The notes beneath the pieces are model-generated. The model did no database searches and was not told the origin of the DNA. It was given only the letters and a program-made list of their open reading frames with translations. A program made the translations under genes and the position numbers. A stretch of 64,000 bases of DNA from positions 1,486,501 to 1,550,500 of the forward strand of contig NZ_JBBCGP010000001.1 in assembly GCF_037200945.1 (NCBI RefSeq), written 5' to 3'. This document shows positions 44,992 through 54,062 of the stretch, in pieces. The number at the start of each line of letters is the position of its first letter. Position 1 is the first letter of the stretch. This DNA is from Methylovirgula sp. (GTDB lineage Bacteria; Pseudomonadota; Alphaproteobacteria; Rhizobiales; Beijerinckiaceae).

Positions 44992-45764
44992 TGGGCGCGA
45001 ACAAAAAAAATGGGGCGCGGCGATGGCGGGGCGCGATTCTTCCGCTTTTGCTTCTTGCCCTTTGGTGGGCTTCGGCTCAATTCGATTGGGTAAGTTCTTC
45101 CATCTTGGTCACGCCGGTGCGGATGCTTTCCGTTTTGGCTGATCCAGCACTTCGAGACGCGCTATTTGGCGGCATGGAGGCCAGCGCCGTCCGGCTATTC
45201 GAAGGCGCGATATTGGGCATCACGATCGGAACTGTTGTCGGTTTTACGCTCGCGCTTTCTGGTTTGGCAGACCGTCTTTTCGGACCGAGCCTAAACACGG
45301 TTCGTCAGATCGCAATGTTCGCCTGGATTCCCCTTTTGACCGCTTGGGTTGGAAACGGTGATCTCGGGAAGGTCGCTTTTATTGCCTTCGGATCTTTCTT
45401 TCCCGTCGCTATGGGAATTTGCGAAGGGGTCAAAGCCGTCCCGCCGCAATTGAAGGAAGTGGGCCGGGTCTATTGTCTAAGCCCCTGGCTCCTTTTCCGC
45501 AGGATCATCCTTCCCGCCGCAACGCCGGCCATCGTCACATCCTTGCAGCTATCGCTTTTGCTCGCGTGGATATGCACGATTGGCGCCGAATATCTGATGG
45601 GCGGAATGGCGCAGGGGATCGGAACGTTTGTCATGATGGGAGAAGATCAAGTCAGGCCAGATATCATCTTGCTCGGCGTCAGCGTCATTGCGGCATCCGG
45701 TTTTGCATTCAACAAATTTGTTCGCTCGACGTCCCGTTATCTTTTGCGCTGGCGTCAGGCATAG
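44991..45764 (+). CDS. ABC transporter permease (NitT/TauT family)
   Basis: This 257-residue inner-membrane protein is intact. It has a basic N-terminus, about six hydrophobic helices and the coupling loop GVKAVPPQLKEVGRVYCL...RRIILPAATPAIVT near residues 150-190. It overlaps the preceding permease by one base (TGATG). It is the only undisturbed gene between 39.9 and 46 kb. Together with its neighbour it should form the channel for the substrate delivered by the binding protein at 42120. Confidence 0.88.
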   Translation: MGANKKNGARRWRGAILPLLLLALWWASAQFDWVSSSILVTPVRMLSVLADPALRDALFGGMEASAVRLFEGAILGITIGTVVGFTLALSGLADRLFGPSLNTVRQIAMFAWIPLLTAWVGNGDLGKVAFIAFGSFFPVAMGICEGVKAVPPQLKEVGRVYCLSPWLLFRRIILPAATPAIVTSLQLSLLLAWICTIGAEYLMGGMAQGIGTFVMMGEDQVRPDIILLGVSVIAASGFAFNKFVRSTSRYLLRWRQA

Positions 45765-45867
45765 ACCTCGCCAGATCGTTCCTCTCAACTGAATCGTTGA
45801 GCAACATCCCGTACTGACGACGGAAACGCTGAGTCGAGTCAGCCAAGGAAATTTGAAGACCATTTAT

Positions 45868-45889
45868 CTATAAAAAAGGTAGAGAATAT
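45868..45889. promoter_or_regulatory. Region-D box 3: CTATAAA-N3-GGTAGA element
   Basis: This copy reads CTATAAAAAAGGTAGAGAAT and ends ATAT, sharing the 13 fixed bases with boxes 1 and 2. It lies 56 bases before the preferred tonB start (45945). An earlier ATG at 45888 overlaps the element itself and is therefore an unlikely start. Confidence 0.6.
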
Positions 45890-45944
45890 GGATATTAAAC
45901 GCTATCCTCTGCACGAATTCAAATCGATACGTGAAAGGCAAGCC

Positions 45945-46779
45945 ATGACGTCAGCTTTGGCGCCGCAGTTGAACTTCTTTCCCGTCGGCGGCGAAGCCGC
46001 GGCTGCAGAAAATGATGGTGCGCATTCGCTTCTGAGATCGCACGCGTTTCGCCCTGCTTACCTCGCGCAGGGTGGGGCGATTCTGGTTTATGCACTTGCG
46101 CTTGCGGGCTTGTGCTATCTGGCGAAGCCGAAGCCGGTGCCGCAGGATCAGCCGATCGAACTGACCATGGTGGAGGATGATGCGCCGGCGCCGCTCGATA
46201 CGCCGGACACGGCGCCGACCCCGCCTGCGACATCCGAACAGACGCCGACCCCACCTGACGCACCGCCTGTCACAGATCCGACTCCTCCCGAGCAGACGGC
46301 GCTGGCGACGCCCGACACGCCGCCGCCGGACCCGGATCTGCCGCCCCCGCCCCGTTGATCAACAGGAGACGGTTGCCCCCGTTGCGCCGCCGCCACCCCC
46401 GCCCGCCGCGGTCAAACATCGTCAAAGGCCGCAGGCTGTCGCGGCGCGCACGGCAAGCTCGCGTCATACAGCGGCGGCTCCGGCCGCTGCGAGCGGTGGC
46501 TCCAGTGCCGCACCTTCCTATTATGCCAACGAGGTTCACGCGCGCATTGCCAGCGTCGCCAGCGACACCGCGCCGGACGGTTTCAGCGGCAGCGGGCGCG
46601 TTTCCTACCGTATCGTGATCGGCCCCTCGGGCGAGCTCATTTCGAAAAGCATCACGCCATCAGGAAACGTGCTTTTCGACCGGGCCGCGGCGGAGGCTTT
46701 GGCGCGTGCCGCGCCATTCCCGCCGAGCGGCATGGCGCGGCCCGTGTCCCTCCATGGGGCCATCGCCTTCAGTCAGTGA
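45945..46779 (+). pseudogene. tonB: Energy transducer TonB, one frameshift
   Basis: The protein of about 278 residues has the TonB layout. A single N-terminal anchor (LAQGGAILVYALALAGLCYLA) precedes a long proline-rich periplasmic spacer with PTPP repeats and a C-terminal domain (YYANEVHARI...VSYRIVIGPSGELISKSI...A.ALARAAPFPP). The frame breaks in the proline stretch near 46348-46354, where one C in GCCCCG is surplus; removing it joins both halves. It would carry proton-motive energy from ExbB-ExbD to the TonB-dependent receptor at 37295. Confidence 0.83.
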
Positions 46780-46803
46780 CATCTTCAACGAAGGAAGCTT
46801 TTT

Positions 46804-47543
46804 ATGTCAGATCCTGTCAGTGCGCCGGTGGCCTCCGTCGCCGCCAGCCTTTCGCCAATCGATTTGTTTCTCCACGCCGACCGATCGTCAAAGGCGTCAT
46901 CATCCTGTTGGTTCTGGCTTCGGCCTGGGGCTGGGCGATCATCGTCGACAAGCTCATCCGGCTCAGCGTGCTGAACCGGCGGGCCACAAAACTCATCGCC
47001 AGCGTCAAGTCCGGCCTTCCGGTGTCGACGATCGCCGAAAGCTTCGTCGGCGCTTCGGAAAAGGATCCTTTCGTTGCGGTCTACCATGCGATGGTCGAGG
47101 AGAACCGGCGTTCGGCCGACCTCATCCACACCGAGGCCCAAACGGATAGCTTGCAGGATCGCGTACACCGCGTCGCCCAACTCGCCAGTTTGGGTGCGCT
47201 TGAGCATTTGCAGAACCGGCTTCCCAATCTCGCGACGATCGGCGCCGTCGCCCCCTTTGTCGGTCTCTTCGGAACCGTGTGGGGCATCATGAACTCGTTC
47301 CAGGGCATCGCCAGTTCCAACAATACAAGCCTTTCGGTCGTGGCGCCTGGCATCGCCGAGGCCCTGTTTGCGACGGCGCTGGGGCTGGCCGCGGCTATTC
47401 CGGCGGTCGTTTTCTATAATCGCATCAGCACGGACATCGGCGCCTACGCGAAGAAGCTGAACACGTTTATCGGCGTGTTCGAGGTCGAGCTCTCGCGCCA
47501 GCTTTCCAGGAGAGGAGATCGCAATGGCCTTCGCGTTGCGTAA
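46804..47543 (+). pseudogene. exbB: Biopolymer transport protein ExbB (MotA/TolQ/ExbB), one frameshift near the N-terminus
   Basis: From ATG 46804 the first codons give SPIDLFLHAD, the usual ExbB opening. The frame then has to change near 46882-46886 (a C is missing in GACCGATC) to continue with PIVKGVIILLVLASAWGWAIIVDKL. The rest is intact, with the large cytoplasmic loop and the conserved NRLPNLATIGAVAPFVGLFGTVWGIMNSF plus FATALGLAAAIPAV helices. An alternative start at 46776 in the second frame gives an odd N-terminus. ExbB is the proton-channel scaffold of the TonB complex. Confidence 0.82.
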
Positions 47544-48019
47544 ACACGACGAGGATTTCGGCCCGGGCGCCGATGAGCGATATGAACGTCACGCCGCTGG
47601 TCGACGTGATGCTCGTTCTTCTCATCGTGTTCATGGTCGCAGCACCGCTGATGGCACAAGGCGTGCCGATCAATTTGCCCAAGGTGCAGACCAAGCCGCT
47701 CAGCGATCAGAAGCCGCCGATCGGCGTCAGCGTCGATGCGGCGGGACAATATTACGTCGATACAAAGCCGGTCGCCGCGCAGCAACTCGTCCCGACGCTC
47801 GACAGCGAGGATCCGTCAAAGGATCGCCGTATCCATGTGCGCGCCGATGCGAACCTGCCTTACGGGAAAGTGGTCGAAGTCATGGGCCTGATCAACAGCG
47901 CCGGCTTCAGCAAGGTCGCCCTCGTCTCCCAGCAGCCAGGCGCAGCCGCACCACCCTCGCCAGCCACACCGGCGCCAGCACCAGCGGCGACGCCTGTTGT
48001 CGCGACGCCGAAGCCTTGA
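47524..48019 (+). pseudogene. exbD: Biopolymer transport protein ExbD, one frameshift near the N-terminus
   Basis: ATG 47524 with AGGAGAGG upstream starts MAFALRKHDEDFGPGA. One extra base near 47568-47572 separates this from MSDMNVTPLVDVMLVLLIVFMVAAPLM, the ExbD membrane anchor with its proton-carrying aspartate. The periplasmic domain follows, then an Ala/Pro-rich tail to 48019. Translation from the internal ATG 47573 could still make a nearly complete ExbD, so function may survive. The start overlaps the exbB end by 20 bases. Confidence 0.8.
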
Positions 48020-48030
48020 AAGGTTTGCAG

Positions 48031-48606
48031 ATGTCCGGAGCCCTGACAATCCCGCCGAAGGTCGTCGTCTTCAGCGCCAATACGCATCGCCCCTCGAAGG
48101 CACGATTCCTCGCGACGGCAATCGTGGAAGAGGTGACGGTGATCACGCCGCTCGACGTTCGTTTCTTTGACTTGGCTGACGCCGGGCCGGGCGTCGGTGC
48201 TTTTACGCGGGCCGAGCTTCCGCCGCAGGCGCTGGAAATCGTCGAGGCGATCGAGAGTGCCGACGCACTCATCGTTTCCGCCCCGGTGCACAAGGGCTCA
48301 TATCCGGGACTCTTCAAGCATCTCATCGACTTCGTCGATCTGACGACCTTGATTAACAAGCCTGTACTGCTCGCCGCCAAGGGCGGTGGCACGCGTCACG
48401 CCTTGGTTATCGAGCATCAGTTGCGGCCGTTGTTCGGCTTCTTTTTGGCGATGACTGTTCCGACCGCCGTGTATGCCAGTGACGCCGATTTTAGCGACCA
48501 TGTAATTGTCGATCCCGTCCTTAAAGAGCGAATTCGAATTGCCGCGTCGCAATTCGCAGTTCTCCTCAAGACGTACGAACGTCATTTCGTGACTGCAGCA
48601 GTGTAA
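48031..48606 (+). CDS. NADPH-dependent FMN reductase (SsuE/MsuE-like)
   Basis: This 191-residue flavodoxin-fold protein begins with the flavin-phosphate loop FSANTHRPSKARFLA. It has the typical SADALIVSAPVHKGSYPGLFKHLIDFVDL segment (residues about 75-105) and GGGTRHALVIEHQLRPLFGFF, diagnostic of SsuE/MsuE reductases. Those enzymes supply FMNH2 to desulfonating monooxygenases. No SsuD-type monooxygenase is in this cluster. The gene starts eleven bases after exbD, in the same operon, and before an ABC exporter. Confidence 0.87.
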   Translation: MSGALTIPPKVVVFSANTHRPSKARFLATAIVEEVTVITPLDVRFFDLADAGPGVGAFTRAELPPQALEIVEAIESADALIVSAPVHKGSYPGLFKHLIDFVDLTTLINKPVLLAAKGGGTRHALVIEHQLRPLFGFFLAMTVPTAVYASDADFSDHVIVDPVLKERIRIAASQFAVLLKTYERHFVTAAV

Positions 48607-48628
48607 TTAGAAATTACCGGCGGGGCAT

Positions 48629-50548
48629 GTGAACAAGCAATCGAAGCAAAACCTCAAGAGATTTGCACGCTGGTTTATCAACAAAGTAGGGCTGGATGTT
48701 ACCCTTGCAGAATTGCAGCAAACGGGAACAGTGGATCTCAGGGCGCTGCCTCACGTTCTGCCGCGTATTCTGAAGCTTTCCGGACGCCACAGGGCGCGAT
48801 TGACGCTCGCGATCATTTCGACCCTCGGTGCGACAATTGTCACGCTCGTAATTCCTCACCTGCTTGGCGTCGCCGTGGACCAGGCGCATACGCTATTGAG
48901 CGTCGGTGCCGGATCTTACGCGAACGCACGGCACGCACTTTGGGTTACGGCGGCGTTCCTGATTGCGGCTGCAACAGGGCGTGGCCTGCTCACGATGATA
49001 TCGAGTTACCAATGCGAGTGGATTGGCCAGAAGATCGCCTACGATTTGCGGCTCGCATTTTTCGAAAAGCTACAGAGACTGAGCTTTGAATATCACGATT
49101 CCGTTCACTCCGGCGATCTGATTACCCGCGGCATGCTCGATCTCGAGGGCATGCGCATGTTTATCGAAAACGGAGTCCAGAAAGCGTTGACGCTAGGGCT
49201 TTTGCTCGTCGTGGGCGCCTATCTGATGTTTCGCACGGACCCAGTCCTCGCGGCCTTGGCTTTCAGCTTTGTGCCTTTTGTCAGCTGGCGCGCCGTGCGG
49301 ACAGGTTTGTTTCTCAGGCTGACGTGGACCAGACTCCAGCAGCGCATGTCAATTTTAACGCGCACCATCGAGGAAAATCTGCAGGGCGTTCGCGTGGTCC
49401 GTGCCTTTGCGGCCGAGCCCTACGAGCTCGATAAGTTCGACGAATCTGCCAATGACGCGCTCGAAATGTCCAATCATCGCATCGTGGTGAGAACGCGCGC
49501 TGTCAGCTCGATGACTTTTGCCTTTTATCTCGCGATGGGACTTGTGCTCTGGATCGGCGGCCATCGCGTCATCCAGGGGCGCATTTCGGTCGGGCATTTG
49601 ACCCAGTTTCTGACCTTCATGACCATTCTGCAGATGCCCGTCAGGCAAATTATTATGATCATCAATACCGCCGCACGCGCCGTCGCGTCCGGAAGCCGGC
49701 TTTTCGAAATATTGGATCGTGAGCCGTCGATCCGAGACGGGCGCGATGCGTCGGATCTCAGCATTACGAACGGCGTTCTGAAATTCGAGGGCGTAGGTTT
49801 CGCGTATGAGAACAGTCACGGCGTCGCGCTCAGCGATGTCACCTTCGAGCTTCGGCCGGGGCGCGTTCTAGGAATTGTGGGCGCTCCTGGTTCCGGTAAA
49901 TCGACGCTCGTCCATCTCATACCGCGTTTTTACGATGTCACCGAAGGTCGCGTCACGATTGATGGGCATGATATCCGAGATGTGACGTTGAAATCCTTGC
50001 GCAGCGCCGTCAGCCTCGTGCCGCAGGATGTGTTCCTCTTCGCCTCGAGCATCGGTGACAATATCTCTTACGCAGATCCCGCAGCCGAAGGGCCGCATCT
50101 CATCGAATCGTCATCGATTGCGGACATCCATAATTACGTGGAGTCTCTGCCGCAAAACTATGCGACGATCTTGGGCGAACGAGGTGTCGGGCTGTCGGGT
50201 GGCCAGCGACAGCGCATGTCTATCGCGCGCAGCCTTGTCCCGCGTCCAACCTTCCTCATCTTTGACGATGCGACATCAGCGATCGACGCGGCGACTGAGC
50301 AGCATGTCCGCGATGCGTTGCAAAAATTCACGGATCGGCAAGCCGTCGTCATCGTTTCGCATCGCATAGGATCGCTTCGGCACGCGGACGAGATATTGGT
50401 GTTGGACGACGGTCGTATCATCGAACGTGGAACGCATCGATCGCTTCTGGCTGCGAACGGCCGTTATGCGACGCTTTACAATATGCAGTCGGAGGCGGCG
50501 GCAGACGCACAGAGCGCATCCGCGATCTACGAGCGGGAGGCATCGTGA
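48629..50548 (+). CDS. ABC exporter half-transporter with degenerate ATP site
   Basis: The 639-residue protein fuses a six-helix ABC exporter domain (about residues 50-360) to a nucleotide-binding domain with Walker A GAPGSGKST (418-426), LSGGQ (522-526) and Walker B FLIFDDATSAID. The catalytic glutamate is replaced by aspartate (D547). Together with the LSIGQ of its partner this fits heterodimeric exporters such as TM287/288 that keep one degenerate site. GTG (48629) is the start. It overlaps the partner gene by four bases (GTGA). Cargo is unknown; waste efflux or metal/thiol export are options. Confidence 0.9.
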   Translation: MNKQSKQNLKRFARWFINKVGLDVTLAELQQTGTVDLRALPHVLPRILKLSGRHRARLTLAIISTLGATIVTLVIPHLLGVAVDQAHTLLSVGAGSYANARHALWVTAAFLIAAATGRGLLTMISSYQCEWIGQKIAYDLRLAFFEKLQRLSFEYHDSVHSGDLITRGMLDLEGMRMFIENGVQKALTLGLLLVVGAYLMFRTDPVLAALAFSFVPFVSWRAVRTGLFLRLTWTRLQQRMSILTRTIEENLQGVRVVRAFAAEPYELDKFDESANDALEMSNHRIVVRTRAVSSMTFAFYLAMGLVLWIGGHRVIQGRISVGHLTQFLTFMTILQMPVRQIIMIINTAARAVASGSRLFEILDREPSIRDGRDASDLSITNGVLKFEGVGFAYENSHGVALSDVTFELRPGRVLGIVGAPGSGKSTLVHLIPRFYDVTEGRVTIDGHDIRDVTLKSLRSAVSLVPQDVFLFASSIGDNISYADPAAEGPHLIESSSIADIHNYVESLPQNYATILGERGVGLSGGQRQRMSIARSLVPRPTFLIFDDATSAIDAATEQHVRDALQKFTDRQAVVIVSHRIGSLRHADEILVLDDGRIIERGTHRSLLAANGRYATLYNMQSEAAADAQSASAIYEREAS

Positions 50549-52392
50549 GCGCGTTCGACATAGGCGGCCGCGGAGGCGGCGGTATTCCCAATCACGGCGA
50601 GTTGGGTGAAGAGATTTTTGCGGCCTTCAACCCCCGCATCGTGCGTCGGTTCCTCGGCTTCGTGAAGCCTTATCGGTGGCAGGTGCTGCGCGTGCTCGCC
50701 GCGGTCATGATTTTTGTCGGGACGCAGGTCTCGATTCCATTGGCCATACGCAGCGCCGTCGATGACGCCCTAGGGCGAAGCGGACATGTTCCTTATGATT
50801 TTATCATGTTGGGCTTTCTGGTGCTGGTGATTGTCAACGCGGTATCAAGTTTTTTTCAGGAACGGAGCGCCGCCATCCTGGCGCAACGGGTTATCTTCGA
50901 TCTTCGCCGCGCGATGTTCGTCCATCTCCAACATGTGCCGATGTCATTTTATGACCGGACTCATGCCGGGCGGGTCATGTCGCGTATTCAAGGCGACGTG
51001 AATTCTTTGCAGGAGTTTCTCGAAACGTCCGTGCAATCGATCGGCGATAGCTTCCTCCTTGTCGGTATTACAATTGTCCTCATCGCCATGGATTGGCGAC
51101 TTGCGCTCCTGACGCTGACCTCGGTGCCGGTTCTGGTAGCTATCCGGGCGGTTTGGCTGCCGTGGGCGAAGAAAGCGTTTCGTCTGGCGCGCGACGCGTC
51201 TTCGATCGTCAATGCGACGCTGGCCGAAAACATTGCTGGTGTTCGGACAGTGCAGGAAGCGCAACGTGAGGTATACAACCTCGCGCATTTTCAAGAGCGA
51301 GCCCAATACAGCTTTCGTGCGCAAATACGATCGGCTTGGGCAGCGCAGATCATGATTCCGACGGTCGATATCTTGACGGGTATTGCGCAGGCTATTGTCG
51401 TCATCGTCGGCGGCGCGTCTGTGATGTCGGGGCATCTTGCACTCGGCGTCATGATTGCGTTCATCTTTTATGTGCAGAGATTCTTCGATCCCATCCGCAC
51501 GCTGTCGCTTCAATACACTGTTTTGCAGCGCGCGATGGCTGCGGGTCACCGAATTTTCGAGGTTCTTGATGTCCCAACCGAAGCAACGGACACGCCGAAT
51601 GCGGTGACGCTGGCTGACTTCACGCCGTCCGTTGAATTGCGGAATGTGACTTTCGGTTACAAGGCCGGCGCGCCGATCCTGCATAATCTGTCTCTTAAGG
51701 TCGAACCGTGCCAGGTCGTTGCACTCGTTGGCCAGACAGGATCCGGCAAGACAAGTGTCACAGCGCTGGTGCATCGGTTTTACGATGTGTGGTCTGGCGC
51801 GGTGCTGGTTGGCGGCCATAATGTCAAAGATATAACGCGGGACTCGCTCGGCCGTGCCGTCGCGATGGTCTTGCAGGAACCATTCCTGTTCTCGGGCTCG
51901 ATCTTCGAGAACATCCGCTATAGCAGCGTGTGGGCGACGCGCGACGATGTCGTGGCGGCCGCGCAGGCCGTTTGTGCGCATGAGTTTATCATGAAGCTGC
52001 CAGAAGGTTACGACACGAACCTCGGGCAGCGAGGACAGAATCTATCGATCGGTCAGAGACAACTTCTCAGTTTTGCACGGGCCCTCGTTGCGGATCCGAA
52101 AATACTCATCCTCGATGAAGCGACGGCGAGCATCGATAGTTTCACAGAACAAAGCATTCAAGCAGCGCTACGCGTACTGTTGAAGGGCCGAACAAGTATC
52201 GTCATCGCGCATCGCCTGGCGACGGTGCGCGATGCCGACAATATTATCGTCCTGCGGAATGGCGCCATCGCGGAGCAGGGGGATCATGAGAGCCTGCTGC
52301 GGCAGGGCGGTCTCTACGCCGGTCTCTGGCAGAGAAATTACGCCTCATTCGACGATCAAATCTTCGGTGCACTTGATGTCGGGAATAGGTAG
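50545..52392 (+). CDS. ABC exporter half-transporter, catalytic partner
   Basis: The 615-residue partner has the same exporter layout: Walker A GQTGSGKTS (396-404), a divergent signature LSIGQ (500-504) and Walker B with the catalytic glutamate intact (LILDEATASID, E525). The altered signature pairs in the dimer with the neighbour's Walker A, while this protein supplies the hydrolytic site. It begins with a glycine-rich tail (GGRGGGGIPNHG). GTG at 50545 overlaps the previous stop. The two form one inner-membrane exporter in the region-D operon. Confidence 0.9.
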   Translation: MSAFDIGGRGGGGIPNHGELGEEIFAAFNPRIVRRFLGFVKPYRWQVLRVLAAVMIFVGTQVSIPLAIRSAVDDALGRSGHVPYDFIMLGFLVLVIVNAVSSFFQERSAAILAQRVIFDLRRAMFVHLQHVPMSFYDRTHAGRVMSRIQGDVNSLQEFLETSVQSIGDSFLLVGITIVLIAMDWRLALLTLTSVPVLVAIRAVWLPWAKKAFRLARDASSIVNATLAENIAGVRTVQEAQREVYNLAHFQERAQYSFRAQIRSAWAAQIMIPTVDILTGIAQAIVVIVGGASVMSGHLALGVMIAFIFYVQRFFDPIRTLSLQYTVLQRAMAAGHRIFEVLDVPTEATDTPNAVTLADFTPSVELRNVTFGYKAGAPILHNLSLKVEPCQVVALVGQTGSGKTSVTALVHRFYDVWSGAVLVGGHNVKDITRDSLGRAVAMVLQEPFLFSGSIFENIRYSSVWATRDDVVAAAQAVCAHEFIMKLPEGYDTNLGQRGQNLSIGQRQLLSFARALVADPKILILDEATASIDSFTEQSIQAALRVLLKGRTSIVIAHRLATVRDADNIIVLRNGAIAEQGDHESLLRQGGLYAGLWQRNYASFDDQIFGALDVGNR

Positions 52393-52481
52393 TGGACGCA
52401 AGGACGGTATGATCGACAGGTTGTGATTGCGAGCCCTTACCAGTGTGGAAGGCAAGTTAAGCGATTTTTGTTGGAGATGGC

Positions 52482-53343
52482 ATGCGCATTTTTCGTGAGC
52501 TTCGAGACTTGAGCGATGCGCCACGCGGCGCTTCGCTGGTTCTCGGCAGTTTCGACGGCGTTCACCGCGGTCATGCGGCGCTCATTGCCGCCGCGCGCGC
52601 GCGTAGAAATCCGGTCGGCGTCGTGACTTTCACGCCGCACCCGCGCCTTCTGACACAGCCTCGACAGGCGCCCCTTTCTTCTGACGCTCGCAGAACAGAA
52701 ATATTCCGCTCTACGCGCGCTGGGTGCGGACTTTTGTGTCGAACTGCCGTTTACGCGCGAATTTGCATCTATCTCGGCTGAAGACTTTGTCTCTGCGATT
52801 CTGGCTGGCCGCCTCCGTGCCGGCCATGTCGTTTGTGGCTATAACTTTCGCTTCGGCGCCGCGCGGAAAGGTGACGTCGCATTGCTCAAGCACCTCGGCG
52901 CACAACTCGGTTTCTCCGTGGGGAACGTCGGTCCCGTGCTAGGGGACGATGGAGAAGCCTATTCATCAACCCGCATCCGCAATTGCCTTCGATCTGGTGA
53001 CATCGCCGGCGCCACAGCTGTCCTTGGGCGGCCATGGACGATCGAAGTGCGTTTTCAAAGAGAGCCACATGCGCGTTATGCGCGCGGCTATTTTAAATTC
53101 GGCGAATATCTGAAGCCATTACCCGCGCACTACAATGTGCGGGTGCGGTCGGAAAATGACATTCTTGTCGATGCACGTCTCATCGTCTCGCAACAGACTC
53201 ATATTGGGTGGCTCGAATTGCCGATACACTCTTCGCGGCAATGGGAAGGGAATATAGAACTCGAGTTGATCGAGTTAATCAGGCCGGTCTTCGTCCGGGA
53301 TTGGCGCAGCGAAACCGACGTCGAAAGGACTTGTTACATCTGA
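52482..53343 (+). pseudogene. FAD synthetase-like (RibF N-terminal domain) protein, one frameshift
   Basis: The N-terminal frame has the adenylyltransferase loop GSFDGVHRGHAALI (HxGH type) and VVTFTPHPR. Near 52665-52675 (CGCCCCTTTCTT) the frame shifts by one to continue with LLTLAEQKYSALRALGAD, AGHVVCGYNFRFG, the second motif SSTRIRNCL and a short C-terminal part ending at 53343. The total is about 287 residues. The last 80 residues do not look like the riboflavin kinase domain of bifunctional RibF. It may therefore be a dedicated FMN adenylyltransferase serving the flavoproteins of this cluster (inference). Confidence 0.75.
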
Positions 53344-53395
53344 CGCGTCTTTGCGCCGCCGGGCGCGGCTGTCGAATCTGTCGTGCAGGCGACGG

Positions 53396-54046
53396 TTAGT
53401 TGTCGTGGCCTCTTTCGTCGCCCAAGCGCGTGTAGGACATCACCAGATAAAGCACGGCTTCATTCTTTCCGCGGTTCGCATAGCGATGCGGAACGTCGGC
53501 TTCGAAGACGATAGCGTCGCCTTTTCGTAAGGTCTCCGACGGTTCTTTGCCGGATGTTATCTCGACCGTCCCGCGCGTCACGACGAGGCATTCGACGGTT
53601 CCAGGAACATGAGCGACGGCGTCCTCGGTATGTCCGGGCGCAATCCGCAATTCATAGAATTCGACCAGCCTCTCGCTGTTGTAGGGAAAGAGCGCGCGCG
53701 ATGTGAATTGCCCGTCGCTCGACGACAAGACAGCCGTGTCGGCGGACCGAAGAACAAACGTGCCGCGTCCTTCGCGGGAAGAGATCAGGCTGCCAAAAGG
53801 AACACCAAAGACGTTGGCGATTTTCCAGATCAGGCTGATGGTGGGGACGACTTCGCCGTCGTAAATGCGCGACAGGCTATTCCGGCAGATGCCCAAGAAG
53901 TCCGACAGTTTGTCGAGCGAAATCCGTTCCCGCGCCATCAGGCGGCGGAGGCGCTCTCCGAGGATCGTCGAAAAATGACGAAGAGGCTCATCTCGATTTG
54001 CGGGTAATCCGACCCCGAGCACACTTCTGCTATTCCCGCCCGCCAC
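53396..54046 (-). CDS. XRE family regulator with C-terminal cupin domain
   Basis: This 216-residue regulator has an N-terminal Cro/CI helix-turn-helix (ISLDKLSDFLGICRNSLSRIYDGEVVPTISLIWKIA in parts, about residues 42-78) and a C-terminal cupin sensing domain (APGHTEDAVAHVPGTVECLVVTRG.VEI..., then FEADVPHRYANRG with metal-site histidine). Such proteins sense a small metabolite and often control sulfur, amino-acid or redox genes. It lies at the end of region D facing inward and could regulate it. A TCTATA-N5-TATAGA repeat lies 17 bases upstream of its start. Confidence 0.87.
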   Translation of the reverse strand: MAGGNSRSVLGVGLPANRDEPLRHFSTILGERLRRLMARERISLDKLSDFLGICRNSLSRIYDGEVVPTISLIWKIANVFGVPFGSLISSREGRGTFVLRSADTAVLSSSDGQFTSRALFPYNSERLVEFYELRIAPGHTEDAVAHVPGTVECLVVTRGTVEITSGKEPSETLRKGDAIVFEADVPHRYANRGKNEAVLYLVMSYTRLGDERGHDN

Positions 54047-54062
54047 GTCTGTTACCCCACAA

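Noticed and set aside
46148..46396. Gly/Ser-rich minus-strand frame over tonB
   Set aside because: It is the antisense shadow of the proline-rich TonB spacer.
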